Shown: positions 9,169 through 18,713, counted from the stretch's first letter. The stretch: DNA of 64,000 nt from Bacillus sp. ISL-7 (GCF_018613065.1 NZ_JAGGQW010000057.1:1-64000), one strand, 5' to 3'. Notes: a model not told the origin generated them from the letters alone. Numbers and translations are program-made.

Positions 9169-10068
9169 CTACTTAATAATCTGTAATTCTTTCGCTACTT
9201 GTTCAATTTTTTTGTAATTATCGTTATTCGTTTCAACGAAGCTATCTGTTTGGAATAAGTCCGCAATTTCCTTTTGCTCGCTAGTAATCGATAGAAGGGC
9301 ATCTTTTACTTTTTGCTTAGTACCTTTACCAAAAACATCTTCCACATTGCTATTGATTGTCCAGTTGTAATCATAGTAAGCAGGAGTTGTATAAAATACT
9401 TTTACTTTATTTGTATCAACTTTTCCTTCTTTTACAGCTGCTTCCCAAACTGCTTCGTTTAGTGCACCTGCTTTAAAGGCACCGGATTCAATTAATTTGT
9501 AGGTTGTATCATGAGAACCGGAGAAATTAGGTTTGCCGTCAAAGTCTGTATTGGCATCAATTCCAGCCTCTGATAAATAGTAACGCGGCATTAAATGACC
9601 AGATGTTGAGCTTTCACTGCCAAAAGTGAATGACTTTCCTTTTAGATCTTCAAGCTTTTTGATATTTTCTGATGTTTGGGTGATAAATACGGAATGGAAT
9701 TCCGCGTCACGTGGTCGTTGTACTATCGATTCTGCCTCAGGGACAAGGTTCCTAGCTTGTACACTTGTTAATCCGCCAAACCAAGCCATATGAATTTCAC
9801 CACGTTGAAAACCAGTGACTAGTGCAGCATAATCAACAGACGGTACAAATTCAACTTTCATACCAGTCTTTTCGCTTAGGTATTTAGCTACGGCTGTCAT
9901 ACCTTTATCTAAATCGGCGGCATTTTGGTCAGGAATTGCCCCAATTTTAAACACTTCATTTGTTGTCGTTTCTTTCTTACCTTCACTTGTTTTTTCATCA
10001 CTTTGGCCACATGCAGCTAACGAAAATACAAGTATAGCAAGCATAATGACAGAAATCCATTTTTTCAT
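9169..10068 (-). CDS. phnD: PhnD-type substrate-binding lipoprotein (phosphonate or selenium oxyanion)
   Basis: 299 residues with a lipoprotein signal peptide (SLAAC, Cys at 20). The mature part opens IGAIPDQNAADLDKGM and continues with the oxyanion-binding fold of the PhnD group: VDYAALVTGFQRGEIHMAWFGG, then SESSTSGHLMPR, whose Ser/Thr residues bind the anion in PhnD. The AIPDQN opening and WFGG-TSVQAR also resemble the branch annotated as putative selenate-binding proteins, which I recall as tied to selenium genes. selD, a selW-like gene and selA lie 12-15 kb away. First gene of the phn operon. Substrate is undecided between phosphonate, phosphite and selenium anions. Confidence 0.85.
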   Translation of the reverse strand: MKKWISVIMLAILVFSLAACGQSDEKTSEGKKETTTNEVFKIGAIPDQNAADLDKGMTAVAKYLSEKTGMKVEFVPSVDYAALVTGFQRGEIHMAWFGGLTSVQARNLVPEAESIVQRPRDAEFHSVFITQTSENIKKLEDLKGKSFTFGSESSTSGHLMPRYYLSEAGIDANTDFDGKPNFSGSHDTTYKLIESGAFKAGALNEAVWEAAVKEGKVDTNKVKVFYTTPAYYDYNWTINSNVEDVFGKGTKQKVKDALLSITSEQKEIADLFQTDSFVETNNDNYKKIEQVAKELQIIK

Positions 10069-10230
10069 TATTATTTACACCTCGATAGTATATTTTTAAT
10101 AACTTAGAATTGCTTAACCTTATATATTGTAAGTGAAGTATATGTAAAAATAAATTCATATTATCTATTTGATCAATGAAAATCCATCGATTATATAGAT
10201 TTAGAAATTCAGGTTATAAAATATAGAAAA

Positions 10231-10253
10231 ACCCCTGCTATTAGAGCAGGGGA
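10231..10253 (-). terminator. terminator downstream of the ABC-F gene
   Basis: CCCCTGCT and AGCAGGGG pair around a 5-base loop, with AAAAA on the plus-strand left giving the U run on the minus strand. It ends the gene at 10271-11824. Confidence 0.8.
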
Positions 10254-10270
10254 ATTTAAACAATATTTCT

Positions 10271-11824
10271 TTACACTGTCTGTTGTGACCATTCTTCCAC
10301 ATTCCATACTTTTGTTACCCAATCTTCATAAAAGTCTGGTTCGTGGCAGACAAGTACGACAGTTCCTTTGTATTCTTTTAAAGCACGTTTTAGTTCTGCC
10401 TTTGCATCAATATCAAGGTGATTGGTCGGCTCGTCGAATAGGATCCAGTTACTTTCATTCATCATCAACTTACAAAGTCGGACCTTGGCTTGTTCTCCAC
10501 CGCTTAGCTGATTCATAGGACGAGAGATGTGATCATTTTTCAAACCACAGCGGGCAAGAGCGGCACGCACTTGATTTTGATCCATGGATGGGAAGGCATT
10601 CCAAACCTCATCAATCGGAGTAATGCCTCCTGCTTTTACTTCCTGTTCAAAATAAGAAGGGAAGAGGAAGTCGCCACGGTCAACCTTGCCATTGATCGGA
10701 TCGATTTTACCAAGCATCGTTTTTAAAAGGGTGGATTTACCAACCCCATTACAACCGATGATAGCGACCTTTTCGCCACGTTCTATGGTCATACTCATTT
10801 TCGGTAATAGTGGTTCTGAATAGCCGATTTCTAAATCCTTAGCTTCAAAAACATAACGGCTGCTGCTTCGAGATTCTTTAAATCCGAAGGTAGGCTTTAA
10901 CGCTGTTTCTGGACGGTCAATCCGTTCAATCCGGTCCAACTGTTTCTGACGGCTTTTTGCCCGGCCAGTTGTCGAATAGCGTGCTTTGTTTTTAGCAATA
11001 AAGTCTTCTTGTTTTTTTATGAATTCCATTTGTTTCTCATAAGCATTAATATGCTGATTCTTATTAATTTCTGCTAACTCGAGGAATTTCTCATAGCTTG
11101 CTGTGTAGCGAGTCAGCTTCGAAAATTCTAATTGAAAAATGACATTAGATACTGGATTCATGAATTCTGTATCATGAGAGATTAGAATAAAAGCATATGG
11201 GTATTCTTTAAGGTAAGAAGTTAACCAGCGAATATGTTCAACATCCAGGTAGTTGGTCGGCTCATCGAGCAGAAGAACTTTTGGTTGTTCCAAAAGAAGC
11301 TTAGCAAGGAGAACCTTTGTTCGCTGTCCGCCGCTAAGTGCTGCGACGTCACGGTCTAAACCAATGGCATCAAGTCCCAAACCGCGTGCTGCTTCCTCAA
11401 TTTTTATATCTAATGAATAGAATCCGCCAGCGTCAAGGACATCTTGGATTTCACCCATTTTTTCTAAGAGAACCTCTAGCTCTTCAGGTGAAGCATCTGC
11501 CATTTGGGAGATTACTTCATTTAGTTCCTTTTCTTTTTCGAAAAGAGGGAGAAAAGCATCGCGAAGAACGTCACGCATCGTTCTTCCTTTTGTCAGCACG
11601 GTATGCTGATCCAAATAACCGTAATGAACACCCGGTGTCCATTCTACACGACCGCTATCATGAATCAATTGACCAGTAATAATATTCATTAATGTTGATT
11701 TACCGACGCCATTGGCGCCGACAAGTCCCACATGGTCTTCAGCTAATAATCGAAAGGAAACGTCTTTAAATAAAGTACGGTCTCCGAAAGTATGACTTAA
11801 ATTTTCTACATTTAGTAAACTCAT
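10271..11824 (-). CDS. yfmM: ABC-F family ATPase, YfmM-like
   Basis: 517 residues with two ABC domains and no membrane segments. First domain: Walker A GANGVGKST, signature LSGGQRTKVLLAKLL, Walker B LLLDEPTNYLD. Second domain: GCNGVGKST, LSGGEQAKVRLCKLM, ILFDEPTNHLD. A charged P-site-tRNA-interaction linker of about 80 residues lies between them. ABC-F proteins act on the ribosome. Length and opening (MSLLNVENLSHTFGDRTLF) fit B. subtilis YfmM. ATG 11824 is preferred over TTG 11848 because GAGGA lies 9 bases upstream. Transcribed divergently from the CBO0543 gene. Confidence 0.85.
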   Translation of the reverse strand: MSLLNVENLSHTFGDRTLFKDVSFRLLAEDHVGLVGANGVGKSTLMNIITGQLIHDSGRVEWTPGVHYGYLDQHTVLTKGRTMRDVLRDAFLPLFEKEKELNEVISQMADASPEELEVLLEKMGEIQDVLDAGGFYSLDIKIEEAARGLGLDAIGLDRDVAALSGGQRTKVLLAKLLLEQPKVLLLDEPTNYLDVEHIRWLTSYLKEYPYAFILISHDTEFMNPVSNVIFQLEFSKLTRYTASYEKFLELAEINKNQHINAYEKQMEFIKKQEDFIAKNKARYSTTGRAKSRQKQLDRIERIDRPETALKPTFGFKESRSSSRYVFEAKDLEIGYSEPLLPKMSMTIERGEKVAIIGCNGVGKSTLLKTMLGKIDPINGKVDRGDFLFPSYFEQEVKAGGITPIDEVWNAFPSMDQNQVRAALARCGLKNDHISRPMNQLSGGEQAKVRLCKLMMNESNWILFDEPTNHLDIDAKAELKRALKEYKGTVVLVCHEPDFYEDWVTKVWNVEEWSQQTV

Positions 11825-11986
11825 TTTTTGTAATCCTCGCTTCGTCAAGAATTAATACATTAGTACATCATACTAGATTTTTAAGGATTCGACTAGATTT
11901 TTGATGAGAAAAACACTGTAATTTTATTGGAAATAGTATAGGATGCCTAACTATTTGGGTAATTTAAATATAAAAAGGAAAAAGAT

Positions 11987-12472
11987 ATGATTGGATTATT
12001 AATTGCCATTATTACATTTAATTATTTTGCTTTCAAAAAGAATAAAATACTAAGTGCTAACCAAATTGTCCATATTTGGTCATTTACAGTTTCATTTCAG
12101 GTCCTCTTCGATGTTTTTATTGAATTCAAATACCACGGTTACTGGTATTTTGACAGGGAAATCGATTGGGCAGGAATACTTCCACATATCTTCCTAGTAC
12201 CAGCTGTAAATATGATTTTTTTAAATTGGTTTCCACATAAATCAAAGGTCATTAAGCAAATTTTTTTTATTGTCATTTTTGTCATTGCCATTTTGATTTA
12301 CGAAGGTATCACCTTGCTGCCTCCTCCGTGGGGTTTCTTTCATTATGGATGGTGGAAGCTTTGGCATGCAGCCATACTTGATCCGTTTTTGCTTCTTATC
12401 TTATTAGGATATTATAAGTGGATTTGCAAGTTAGAAAAGGATGCATGCAAATCTCCAAAAACAAAGTTATGA
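11987..12472 (+). CDS. CBO0543-family membrane protein
   Basis: 161 residues, five predicted membrane helices, with the Trp/Tyr-rich pattern (KYHGYWYFDREIDW; PPPWGFFHYGWWKLWHA) of the CBO0543 family found widely in Bacillaceae. The family function is unknown. A run of AAAAAGGAAAAAG precedes the ATG. No operon partner. Confidence 0.8.
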   Translation: MIGLLIAIITFNYFAFKKNKILSANQIVHIWSFTVSFQVLFDVFIEFKYHGYWYFDREIDWAGILPHIFLVPAVNMIFLNWFPHKSKVIKQIFFIVIFVIAILIYEGITLLPPPWGFFHYGWWKLWHAAILDPFLLLILLGYYKWICKLEKDACKSPKTKL

Positions 12473-12602
12473 AAAACTAATGGGCCTCACACGTGGCTTT
12501 TTTTGAAATTAAGAAGCATTAAAAAATAAATAATGAAAATGCTTAAACAACCGAATAATCTTGTCCATATAATAGTATATAAGCGTGGAAGGGGGTGACT
12601 GG

Positions 12603-12821
12603 TTGGCGACCAATCAAGATTGTATTACTATTGGGACCATTTCTGGGGGGATCGTAAACTTTGGTGGAGCAAATAATATTTCTCCAATAACGGTAACTAA
12701 AACAAATTCAGGTTCAGGAAGTGATAATACAGGGACTGATATTACGACCAACACTGGTTTAAGTTCTACAACTAAAAGAAACATAACTGAACTCTTAGAA
12801 ATGATTAAGGCGATGCTTTAG
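12603..12821 (+). CDS. GerPA/GerPF-like spore germination protein
   Basis: 72 residues: an opening TIGTISGGIVNFGGANNISPITVTK followed by GSGSDNTG and a short helical tail. The VNFG--ISP--KT-SGSGS-NTG pattern is that of the GerPA/GerPF family, small spore coat-located proteins needed for germinants to pass the coat. Start is put at TTG 12603, with GGGGGTGA just upstream; a GTG at 12585 has no ribosome site. A decayed second copy lies at 15123-15321 and also precedes pbuX sequence. It is not in a gerP operon here, and GerPA-like is the best guess, not a certain one. Confidence 0.6.
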   Translation: MATNQDCITIGTISGGIVNFGGANNISPITVTKTNSGSGSDNTGTDITTNTGLSSTTKRNITELLEMIKAML

Positions 12822-12838
12822 AATGGCATCGCCTTTTT
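12809..12838 (+). terminator. terminator of the GerP-like gene
   Basis: GGCGATGC and GCATCGCC pair and are followed by TTTTTT. The left arm lies within the last codons of the gene. Confidence 0.85.
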
Positions 12839-12845
12839 TGAAAAT

Positions 12846-13096
12846 TATTTAGATCCATTTCTAGCCTTTCGTAAGTAAGCGATGCCCAGTAGCATAACTG
12901 GAATAAATATTTGAAAAGGCCAGTGTAAATACGGATAACCTATTTCGCCTTCTTTCATATGTTCGAAATAATTAGCAGCAACAGTAACTGATGCGAATAA
13001 AACGATTATCCCTATTGGAAAACTGAGTTTTCTCTGTTCTTTAAATTGGAAAATATATGCGGCTCCTGCAACGGCCGCATATAAATAGAGTGTTAT
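12846..13096 (-). pseudogene. C-terminal fragment of a small membrane protein
   Basis: About 80 open codons on the minus strand encode two hydrophobic helices (LFASVTVAANYFEHM and PFQIFIPVMLLGIAYL) and a basic tail ending NGSK. No ATG, GTG or TTG with a ribosome site is visible at the 5' end, and the frame simply runs into the duplicated pbuX terminator sequence. It is probably the 3' remnant of a gene cut at the duplication boundary. I do not recognise the family. Confidence 0.4.
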
Positions 13097-13122
13097 TATA
13101 CATTTCCTGAACGGGAAAAAAC

Positions 13123-13539
13123 AAAGACGATACCATATCAGTTTCGTCTTTTTACTATTTCTTTTTCATTAAGAGGAAATTTGCTAATTTACTGCCTTAA
13201 TTTGTTTAGTTGGCTTTGTAACATTGAAAACAATGTTTAGAAAAATAGCAGTTAGGCTCCCTGTTACGATCCCGCTGCTGGTAAGGATTTTAACGCCTTC
13301 TGGCAGGTGGGAAAACATATTTGGTACGGCAGTGACGCCCATCCCCATACCGACAGAACATGCAATGACCAGAAGATTTTCTTGTGATGCAAAATCTACA
13401 TTTCCTAGCATTTTTATTCCGTAAGCAATGACCATTCCGAACATTGCCACCATTGCGCCACCAAGGACAGGTGTTGGAATAACGGTCGTGAATGCCCCGA
13501 TTTTAGGAATAAACCCTAAAAATACTAGCATCCCGCCCA
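13123..13539 (-). repeat. partial duplicate (copy A) of the pbuX 3' end and its terminator
   Basis: This stretch is nearly identical to 15322-15745, running from the terminator (AAAGACGATACC...) through the last 118 codons of pbuX and stopping abruptly at CCCGCCCA. Beyond that base the two copies are unrelated. The first copy has a few base changes, three of them altering residues. Confidence 0.9.
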
Positions 13540-13540
13540 A
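13184..13540 (-). pseudogene. 3' fragment of a xanthine permease gene (pbuX duplicate)
   Basis: 118 codons equal to residues 312-429 of the complete pbuX at 15390-16679 with three substitutions (V for I, N for D, T for S). The 5' two thirds are absent; the frame begins at the TTG of the LGGM segment only because the duplication ends there. No ribosome site. It cannot make a working 12-14 helix permease. The low divergence suggests a recent duplication or continued gene conversion. Confidence 0.9.
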
Positions 13541-13614
13541 AATCGAGTCTGACAGTGTGCTAGATAAATTGAAAAGAGATGAAAAAAAGAAGCCCTTTAT
13601 GAGCCCCCTAGTAG

Positions 13615-13920
13615 TTAATCCAAATCAATTTTCTTAACTTCTAAGAAGTTTTTAATACCAGTTTCAACAGTGCCTAATTTTCTATCAATATATCTATGAG
13701 GTTCTGCTGTTTCTATATTCCCTTCTAACTGTTGTTCAATCACATCACACAGCATACCTGACATTCGGCATAAATGGTCAATTGTATCAAGTAATTGAAG
13801 TTCAGTAAGCCCAGCATTTGACCTAGTTTGATAATGGGTTACTTGATAGTAAATATGATTAAGTCTTTGGTCTAATGCCTTCATGTCATCAATCGTAAAT
13901 TTATCTTTTAAATTTGCCAT
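13615..13920 (-). CDS. hypothetical helical protein, 101 residues
   Basis: Predicted mostly helical, with Gln/His-rich first half and charged second half (TIDDMKALDQRLNHIYYQV; LCRMSGMLCDVIEQQLEGN). No signal peptide or membrane segment. ATG 13920 is preferred over 13929 because GGGGG is too near the latter. It lies inside the duplicated and decayed region, between the pbuX fragment and phage-like fragments. I do not recognise a family. Coding pattern and a ribosome site support it being real. Confidence 0.5.
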   Translation of the reverse strand: MANLKDKFTIDDMKALDQRLNHIYYQVTHYQTRSNAGLTELQLLDTIDHLCRMSGMLCDVIEQQLEGNIETAEPHRYIDRKLGTVETGIKNFLEVKKIDLD

Positions 13921-14096
13921 AGTAACCATACCCCCTAAGAATATTTACAGTTTAAAGGTATCAGATTGGCAAGTTAAATAGAACACAATGGCATGTTTCT
14001 TTACATGGAATTAATAATAACTCAACAATGCTTGAAAGGAGTGATGACTTCCAATAAAACAACAAATTTATTAGGTGGATGGGAGGTGGATCAAAA

Positions 14097-14372
14097 TTGA
14101 ATAAGGAAAAGGACTTTGTTGTATTCAGTCAATGTATGGCAGGATTTCTAATGATAAATGGTTGCGGATTAAAGAAAATTAAAAACGACATAAACATACC
14201 AACTAAATTTGTTTATTATTTTCCGAATACGGACCATGTGAAAAATTTTGTTGAGCAATACTTATACAAATCAAATAAACGGAGGGATAAAGTGGATAAA
14301 TTATACGCAAGTAGGAAAAGACCACTGTTACGCTTCTGTAGAACGTATGGCGAAGGATATAGGTACTTCTGA
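14097..14372 (+). CDS. DUF5659-like protein, possibly fused to out-of-frame tail
   Basis: The first ~65 residues (KDFVVFSQCMAGFLMINGCG, then FVYYFPNTDHVKNFVEQY) resemble the small DUF5659 family of phage and conjugative-element proteins. Start is TTG 14097 with GGGAGGTGG upstream. The last ~25 residues (from about 14290) look unnatural, and the same DNA in the next frame encodes a helix-turn-helix protein, so a frameshift has probably joined the reading frames. Family call is tentative. Confidence 0.4.
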   Translation: MNKEKDFVVFSQCMAGFLMINGCGLKKIKNDINIPTKFVYYFPNTDHVKNFVEQYLYKSNKRRDKVDKLYASRKRPLLRFCRTYGEGYRYF

Positions 14373-14517
14373 AAAGACCTTTATCAAATATACAGGAATC
14401 CTTGAGACTGCTAAATTTATTAAGGTTGTCAGGCATGACATAAATCTAGACAATCTGGTTGATAAAAAGGGAATGACAATTTATTACTTGATAGATGGAA
14501 TAATCACTATTACATAA
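14248..14517 (+). pseudogene. helix-turn-helix (HTH_36-like) replication protein fragment
   Basis: The frame reads KWINYTQVGKDHCYASVERMAKDIGTSEKTFIKY and on to ETAKFIKVVRHD, the pattern of HTH_36 domains in plasmid and phage replication initiators (GxCYPSxExIAxxLGxSxxTV). The helix-turn-helix is complete but the normal N-terminus is not. A ribosome site with GTG at 14291 would start in the frame of the DUF5659-like ORF, so one indel near 14300 probably separates the start from the body. Likely relic of a mobile element. Confidence 0.4.
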
Positions 14518-14756
14518 AGCACGATAACATTAAAAAATTTTTAGAAAAAAGTATCTCATTAGTGGGTTGAAATCCCAATAAAACACCTATATGTAAAAAT
14601 TGCATTTAACGTAGAAAATAATGCAATTAACAAAAAAAATATGCAGTATTACAATTCACAAAACGAGTTTGCGAATTGAGGATAAACTTTTTTGTTTGTT
14701 GTGATAGTCGTTATAATTTACCTTGTACATAATTCACGAATATATAAGTTGCATTA

Positions 14757-14969
14757 ATGTTTAAAACAGTTGAGATTAAAGCAATCCAAATTATATGCGA
14801 ACGTGTTGATGGTGATCCAGGGAATAAATTAGAGGTTTACGGCTCGCTAGGAGCAAATGTAGGAAATTATGATGATGATTTAAATTACGTAGTTAAGCAA
14901 GGTAAGTTTTTGTGGCTGAGAGAAGATGATAATTATGTAAATATTTCTCCAGGCAATCCACAGTTATAA
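14757..14969 (+). CDS. hypothetical 70-residue protein
   Basis: Acidic, beta-rich looking sequence (VEIKAIQIICERVDGD; KLEVYGSLGANVGNYDDDL). There is no convincing ribosome site and no family I recognise. It lies in the low-density stretch between phage-like fragments and the second GerP-like copy. It may be a small gene or a fragment. Confidence 0.3.
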   Translation: MFKTVEIKAIQIICERVDGDPGNKLEVYGSLGANVGNYDDDLNYVVKQGKFLWLREDDNYVNISPGNPQL

Positions 14970-15122
14970 ATATACTTCTAATGCAAGCACTAAAAGTTGC
15001 GTATCACTGAAGGTAACATGAAGTATTAATTCCATATTACCAGCTTCCCTTCACCAAAACTTGAAAAGCTAGGCACACTTTCAAATTGGTTGCTATTGAC
15101 CAGTGTAGAGAAATGACTAGTA

Positions 15123-15321
15123 CATAGGAACCATTTCTGGTGGGATTGTAAACTTTGGTGGAGCCGGTTGTATTGCTCCCATAACGATAACAACGGAAAA
15201 CTCAGGTTCGGGAAGTGATAATACAGGACAGAAGTAACTTCGAGTGCTGAATTAAGTTCTAGAACACAAAGAAACTTAACAAATATCTTCGAATTGATTA
15301 AGGCGATGAATAATAATAAAA
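15123..15321 (+). pseudogene. decayed second copy of the GerP-like gene
   Basis: The DNA reads GTISGGIVNFGGAGCIAPITITTENSGSGSDNTG, then meets a TAA after a small deletion. Homology resumes in another frame with SSAELSSRTQRNLTNIFELIKAM. It aligns from residue 11 to the end of the intact gene at 12603-12821. The start codon region is lost. Together with copy A/copy B of pbuX it shows that a two-gene block was duplicated and each copy lost a different gene. Confidence 0.8.
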
Positions 15322-15745
15322 AAAGACGATACCGAGAATAAGGATCGTCTTTTGATTTTATTCTGTCTATAATGTTAAGAGGCCATTTGCTAATTTACTG
15401 CCTTAATTTGTTTAGTTGGCTTTGAAACATTGAAAACAATGTTTAGAAAAATAGCAGTTAGGCTCCCTGTTACGATCCCGCTGCTGGTAAGGATTTTAAC
15501 GCCTTCTGGCAGGTGGGAAAACATATCTGGTACGGCAGTGACACCCATCCCCATACCGACAGAACATGCAATGATCAGAAGATTTTCTTGTGATGCAAAA
15601 TCTACATTTCCTAGCATTTTTATTCCGTAAGCAATGACCATTCCGAACATTGCCACCATTGCGCCACCAAGGACAGGTGTTGGAATAACGGTCGTGAATG
15701 CCCCGATTTTAGGAATAAACCCTAAAAATACTAGCATCCCGCCCA
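15322..15745 (-). repeat. copy B of the duplicated pbuX 3' end, with terminator
   Basis: Partner of 13123-13539. It includes the pbuX terminator (AAAAGACGAT / ATCGTCTTTT, 15321-15355) and the last part of the complete pbuX gene. Confidence 0.9.
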
Positions 15746-16678
15746 TGGTATAAATGACGTTTTTGCTTTTAACACCTGAAAGCTGAACAAGTCCCACGTT
15801 TTGAGAGTAGGTTGTGTATGGAAAAGCATTAAATAAAGCACCGATTATACTAGCGAGACCTTCAGCACGATAACCTCTTGATAAATCCTTTTCATTTAAT
15901 TTTTTTCCTGTGATATCACTTAGAGCGAAATATACACCTGTTGATTCTACCATGCTCACAATTGCTACGAGAGTCATAGTAAGAATCGGGGTCCATTCAA
16001 AAGTAGGTGTACCAAAATAAAATGGCTTCACCATATGGAACCATGATGCATCAGCTACCGCTGAGAAATTGACTTTCCCCATAATAGAAGCAGCAAGAGT
16101 ACCCCCAATTAAGCCTAATAGAATGGAAATGGAGCGAATAAAACCTTTCGTAAAACGATATAGCAAGATGATAAAAAGCAACGTTCCGAAAGCTAAACTG
16201 ATGTTTGAGAGGCTTCCAAAATCAGGGCTGCCTTGACCTCCAGCGATGTTATTCATTGCCACCGGGATAAGTGTAATCCCGATTATGGTTACAACTGAAC
16301 CAGTCACAACAGGTGGGAAGAACTTAATTAATTTTCCAAAGAATTGAGAAATAATAATGACGATAAGTCCTGAGATAAGAATCGATCCATAAATAGCGGA
16401 AATACCATACTGTCCACCAATGGCAATCATTGGTCCAACCGCAGTAAACGTACAGCCAAGTACAATCGGTAAACCAATTCCGAAAAAGCGATTCTGCCAA
16501 ACTTGTAAAATGGTTGCAATTCCGCACATTAAGATATCGATCGAGACCAAGTAGGTTAATTGTTCTCCGGTAAATTTAAGTGCTCCTCCGACGATAAGTG
16601 GGACGATTACCGCTCCAGCGTACATGGCTAATACATGTTGAATTCCTAATGAGGCTATTTTAAAAGGATGTTGTTTCA

Positions 16679-16679
<1 letters not shown>
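15390..16679 (-). CDS. pbuX: xanthine permease
   Basis: 429 residues of the nucleobase:cation symporter-2 (NCS2) family. Visible family marks are the opening QHVLAMYAGAVIVPLIVGGAL, the QNVGLV motif after TTYS (about 295-305), and 12-14 hydrophobic helices. It imports xanthine with protons. The ATG overlaps the xpt stop (TAATG), so the two are translationally coupled. Xpt plus PbuX together salvage xanthine, the B. subtilis pair, here under a guanine riboswitch. The 3' third is duplicated at 13123-13539. Confidence 0.93.
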
Positions 16680-17284
<605 letters not shown>

Positions 17285-17300
17285 TTATAAAATAATAAAA

Positions 17301-17357
17301 AGCCCAAAGGTCATTACCTCACATCAAAAAATTGAGTGAGATAATGATCTTTGGGCT
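17301..17357 (-). terminator. riboswitch-controlled attenuator of xpt-pbuX
   Basis: On the minus strand AGCCCAAAGATCATTATCTCAC pairs with GTGAGGTAATGACCTTTGGGCT (one or two mismatches) and is followed by TTTTTATT, just before the xpt ribosome site. Guanine binding to the upstream aptamer would favour this hairpin and stop transcription. Confidence 0.9.
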
Positions 17358-17416
17358 ACGTGTCCGAAAGAATATGGAATTAGAGCACTCAAATAGAAGA
17401 GCGACTTTCCCATTAC

Positions 17417-17488
17417 TCACTCATAGTCGGATTATTAATGGCAATCCGGTAGAAACTTGCGGGCCATATCCCCGCGATTATATGAGTG
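17417..17488 (-). promoter_or_regulatory. purine (guanine-class) riboswitch aptamer
   Basis: The minus strand reads CACTCATATAATC, then the conserved core GGATATGGCCCGCAAGTTTCTACCGG and GACTATGAGTG. The first and last segments form P1; the two loops and the TTTCTACC junction are those of the xpt riboswitch. The base that chooses ligand lies in GACTATG and is C, which selects guanine, hypoxanthine or xanthine rather than adenine (GATTATG). Confidence 0.95.
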
Positions 17489-17509
17489 AAACCATATGAA
17501 TTTATTCCC

Positions 17510-17539
17510 ATTATAAAGCACAGGAGAAAAGTAAATCAA
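17510..17539 (-). promoter_or_regulatory. predicted sigma-A promoter of xpt-pbuX
   Basis: On the minus strand TTGATT (17539-17534) is separated by 18 bases from a perfect TATAAT (17515-17510), about 20 bases before the riboswitch begins. Confidence 0.65.
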
Positions 17540-17550
17540 TCATTTTTAGC

Positions 17551-17592
17551 AAAAAACGAACATTTTATCAATTTAATTAATAATCGTTCGTG
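17551..17592 (-). promoter_or_regulatory. candidate PurR operator (two PurBoxes)
   Basis: AAAAACGAACATT matches the B. subtilis PurBox AWWWCCGAACWWT at all but one position, and an inverted, weaker partner (CGAACGAT on the other strand) follows. The CGAA and TTCG cores are 26 bases apart, close to the known spacing. The site lies just upstream of the promoter, as in B. subtilis xpt. Confidence 0.55.
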
Positions 17593-17714
17593 GATGGTAA
17601 GCGTTTAAGAGGCAGAAATAAAAGGTTCATACAAAGATTGAATAACCATTCATTTTCAGGTACTATGAAAGTGTATCGTTTATTCTGAAAATTCTAAAAT
17701 AAAGGGTGAGCAAA

Positions 17715-18713
17715 ATGAAGAAATCAATTCCTGAATCATGGTGGAACCAATTAAAATTACCAGTTATTTCGGCCCCGATGTTTTTGGTGTCAGGCACCGA
17801 ACTCGTGAAAAACTGTTGTTTGAATGGCGTGATTGGTTCTTTCCCTGCTCCAAATGCAAGACCAATTGAGGTTCTTGATCAGTGGATGGGGCAATTAAAT
17901 GAAGAGTTAGAAGAGGCTCGTGCGCTCGATCCTAGCCGAAAAATTGCACCTTGGGCGATGAATATGGTCGTACATAGCTCTTACAGCCGCCTGCAGGAAG
18001 AACTTGCATTGATTAAAAAGCATCAGCCGCAATTGGTAATTACCTCCTTAGGAAGTCCGAAACAAGTCGTCGATATTGTGCATGAATATGGCGGGCTCGT
18101 ATTCTCTGATGTGAGTGATTTGAAGTTTGCTCAAAAAGCAGCTGAATCTGGTGTCGATGGACTTATTTTGGTGGCAAGCGGGGCGGGTGGTCACGCGGGT
18201 CAAATCAACAGCTTTGCATTCGTGGATATGGTCCGTAATTTCTGGGATGGTATCATTGTCCTTGCTGGTTCCATTTCAACAGGGAAGGGAATTTTAGCTG
18301 CACAGGCAGCAGGCGCTGACCTTGCCTATATGGGAACCCGCTTTATTGTTGCGACAGAAAGTATGGCCAATGATGAATACAGGGAAATGCTGGTTGAAGC
18401 CACACAAGAGGATATCATTTTAACGGATGCTTTCTCAGGCATCATGTGCAATATGCTGGTACCTAGTATCAAAAAGGCAGGTTTGGACCCAGAAAAACTT
18501 GTTAAAAAAGACAAGGTAAACTTTGATAATATGCAAAAGGAGACGAATGCGAAAGCATGGAAGGATATTTGGTCAGCAGGACATGGCGTCGGGGCAATAC
18601 ATAAAATAGAATCGGCTTCTGAAATAATTAGTAGTTTAGAAAAAGAATACAAAGAGGCATTACAAAATATCAATCGAAATGTCGGAAAATTGAGTTCGGT
18701 GTCCGTCAAATAA
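17715..18713 (+). CDS. nitronate monooxygenase / NAD(P)H-dependent flavin oxidoreductase
   Basis: 332 residues of the 2-nitropropane dioxygenase family TIM barrel. Key marks: SAPMFLVSG near the N-terminus, the GxGGHAGQ motif (ASGAGGHAGQ, about residues 155-164) and AGSISTGKGI plus GADLAYMGTRF, which bind FMN phosphate. The His in GGHAG corresponds to the catalytic base. It oxidises nitronates, or acts as an FMN enoyl-type reductase; the family is broad. Start is ATG 17715 with AAAGGGTG upstream rather than GTG 17706. Single gene with its own terminator. Confidence 0.85.
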   Translation: MKKSIPESWWNQLKLPVISAPMFLVSGTELVKNCCLNGVIGSFPAPNARPIEVLDQWMGQLNEELEEARALDPSRKIAPWAMNMVVHSSYSRLQEELALIKKHQPQLVITSLGSPKQVVDIVHEYGGLVFSDVSDLKFAQKAAESGVDGLILVASGAGGHAGQINSFAFVDMVRNFWDGIIVLAGSISTGKGILAAQAAGADLAYMGTRFIVATESMANDEYREMLVEATQEDIILTDAFSGIMCNMLVPSIKKAGLDPEKLVKKDKVNFDNMQKETNAKAWKDIWSAGHGVGAIHKIESASEIISSLEKEYKEALQNINRNVGKLSSVSVK

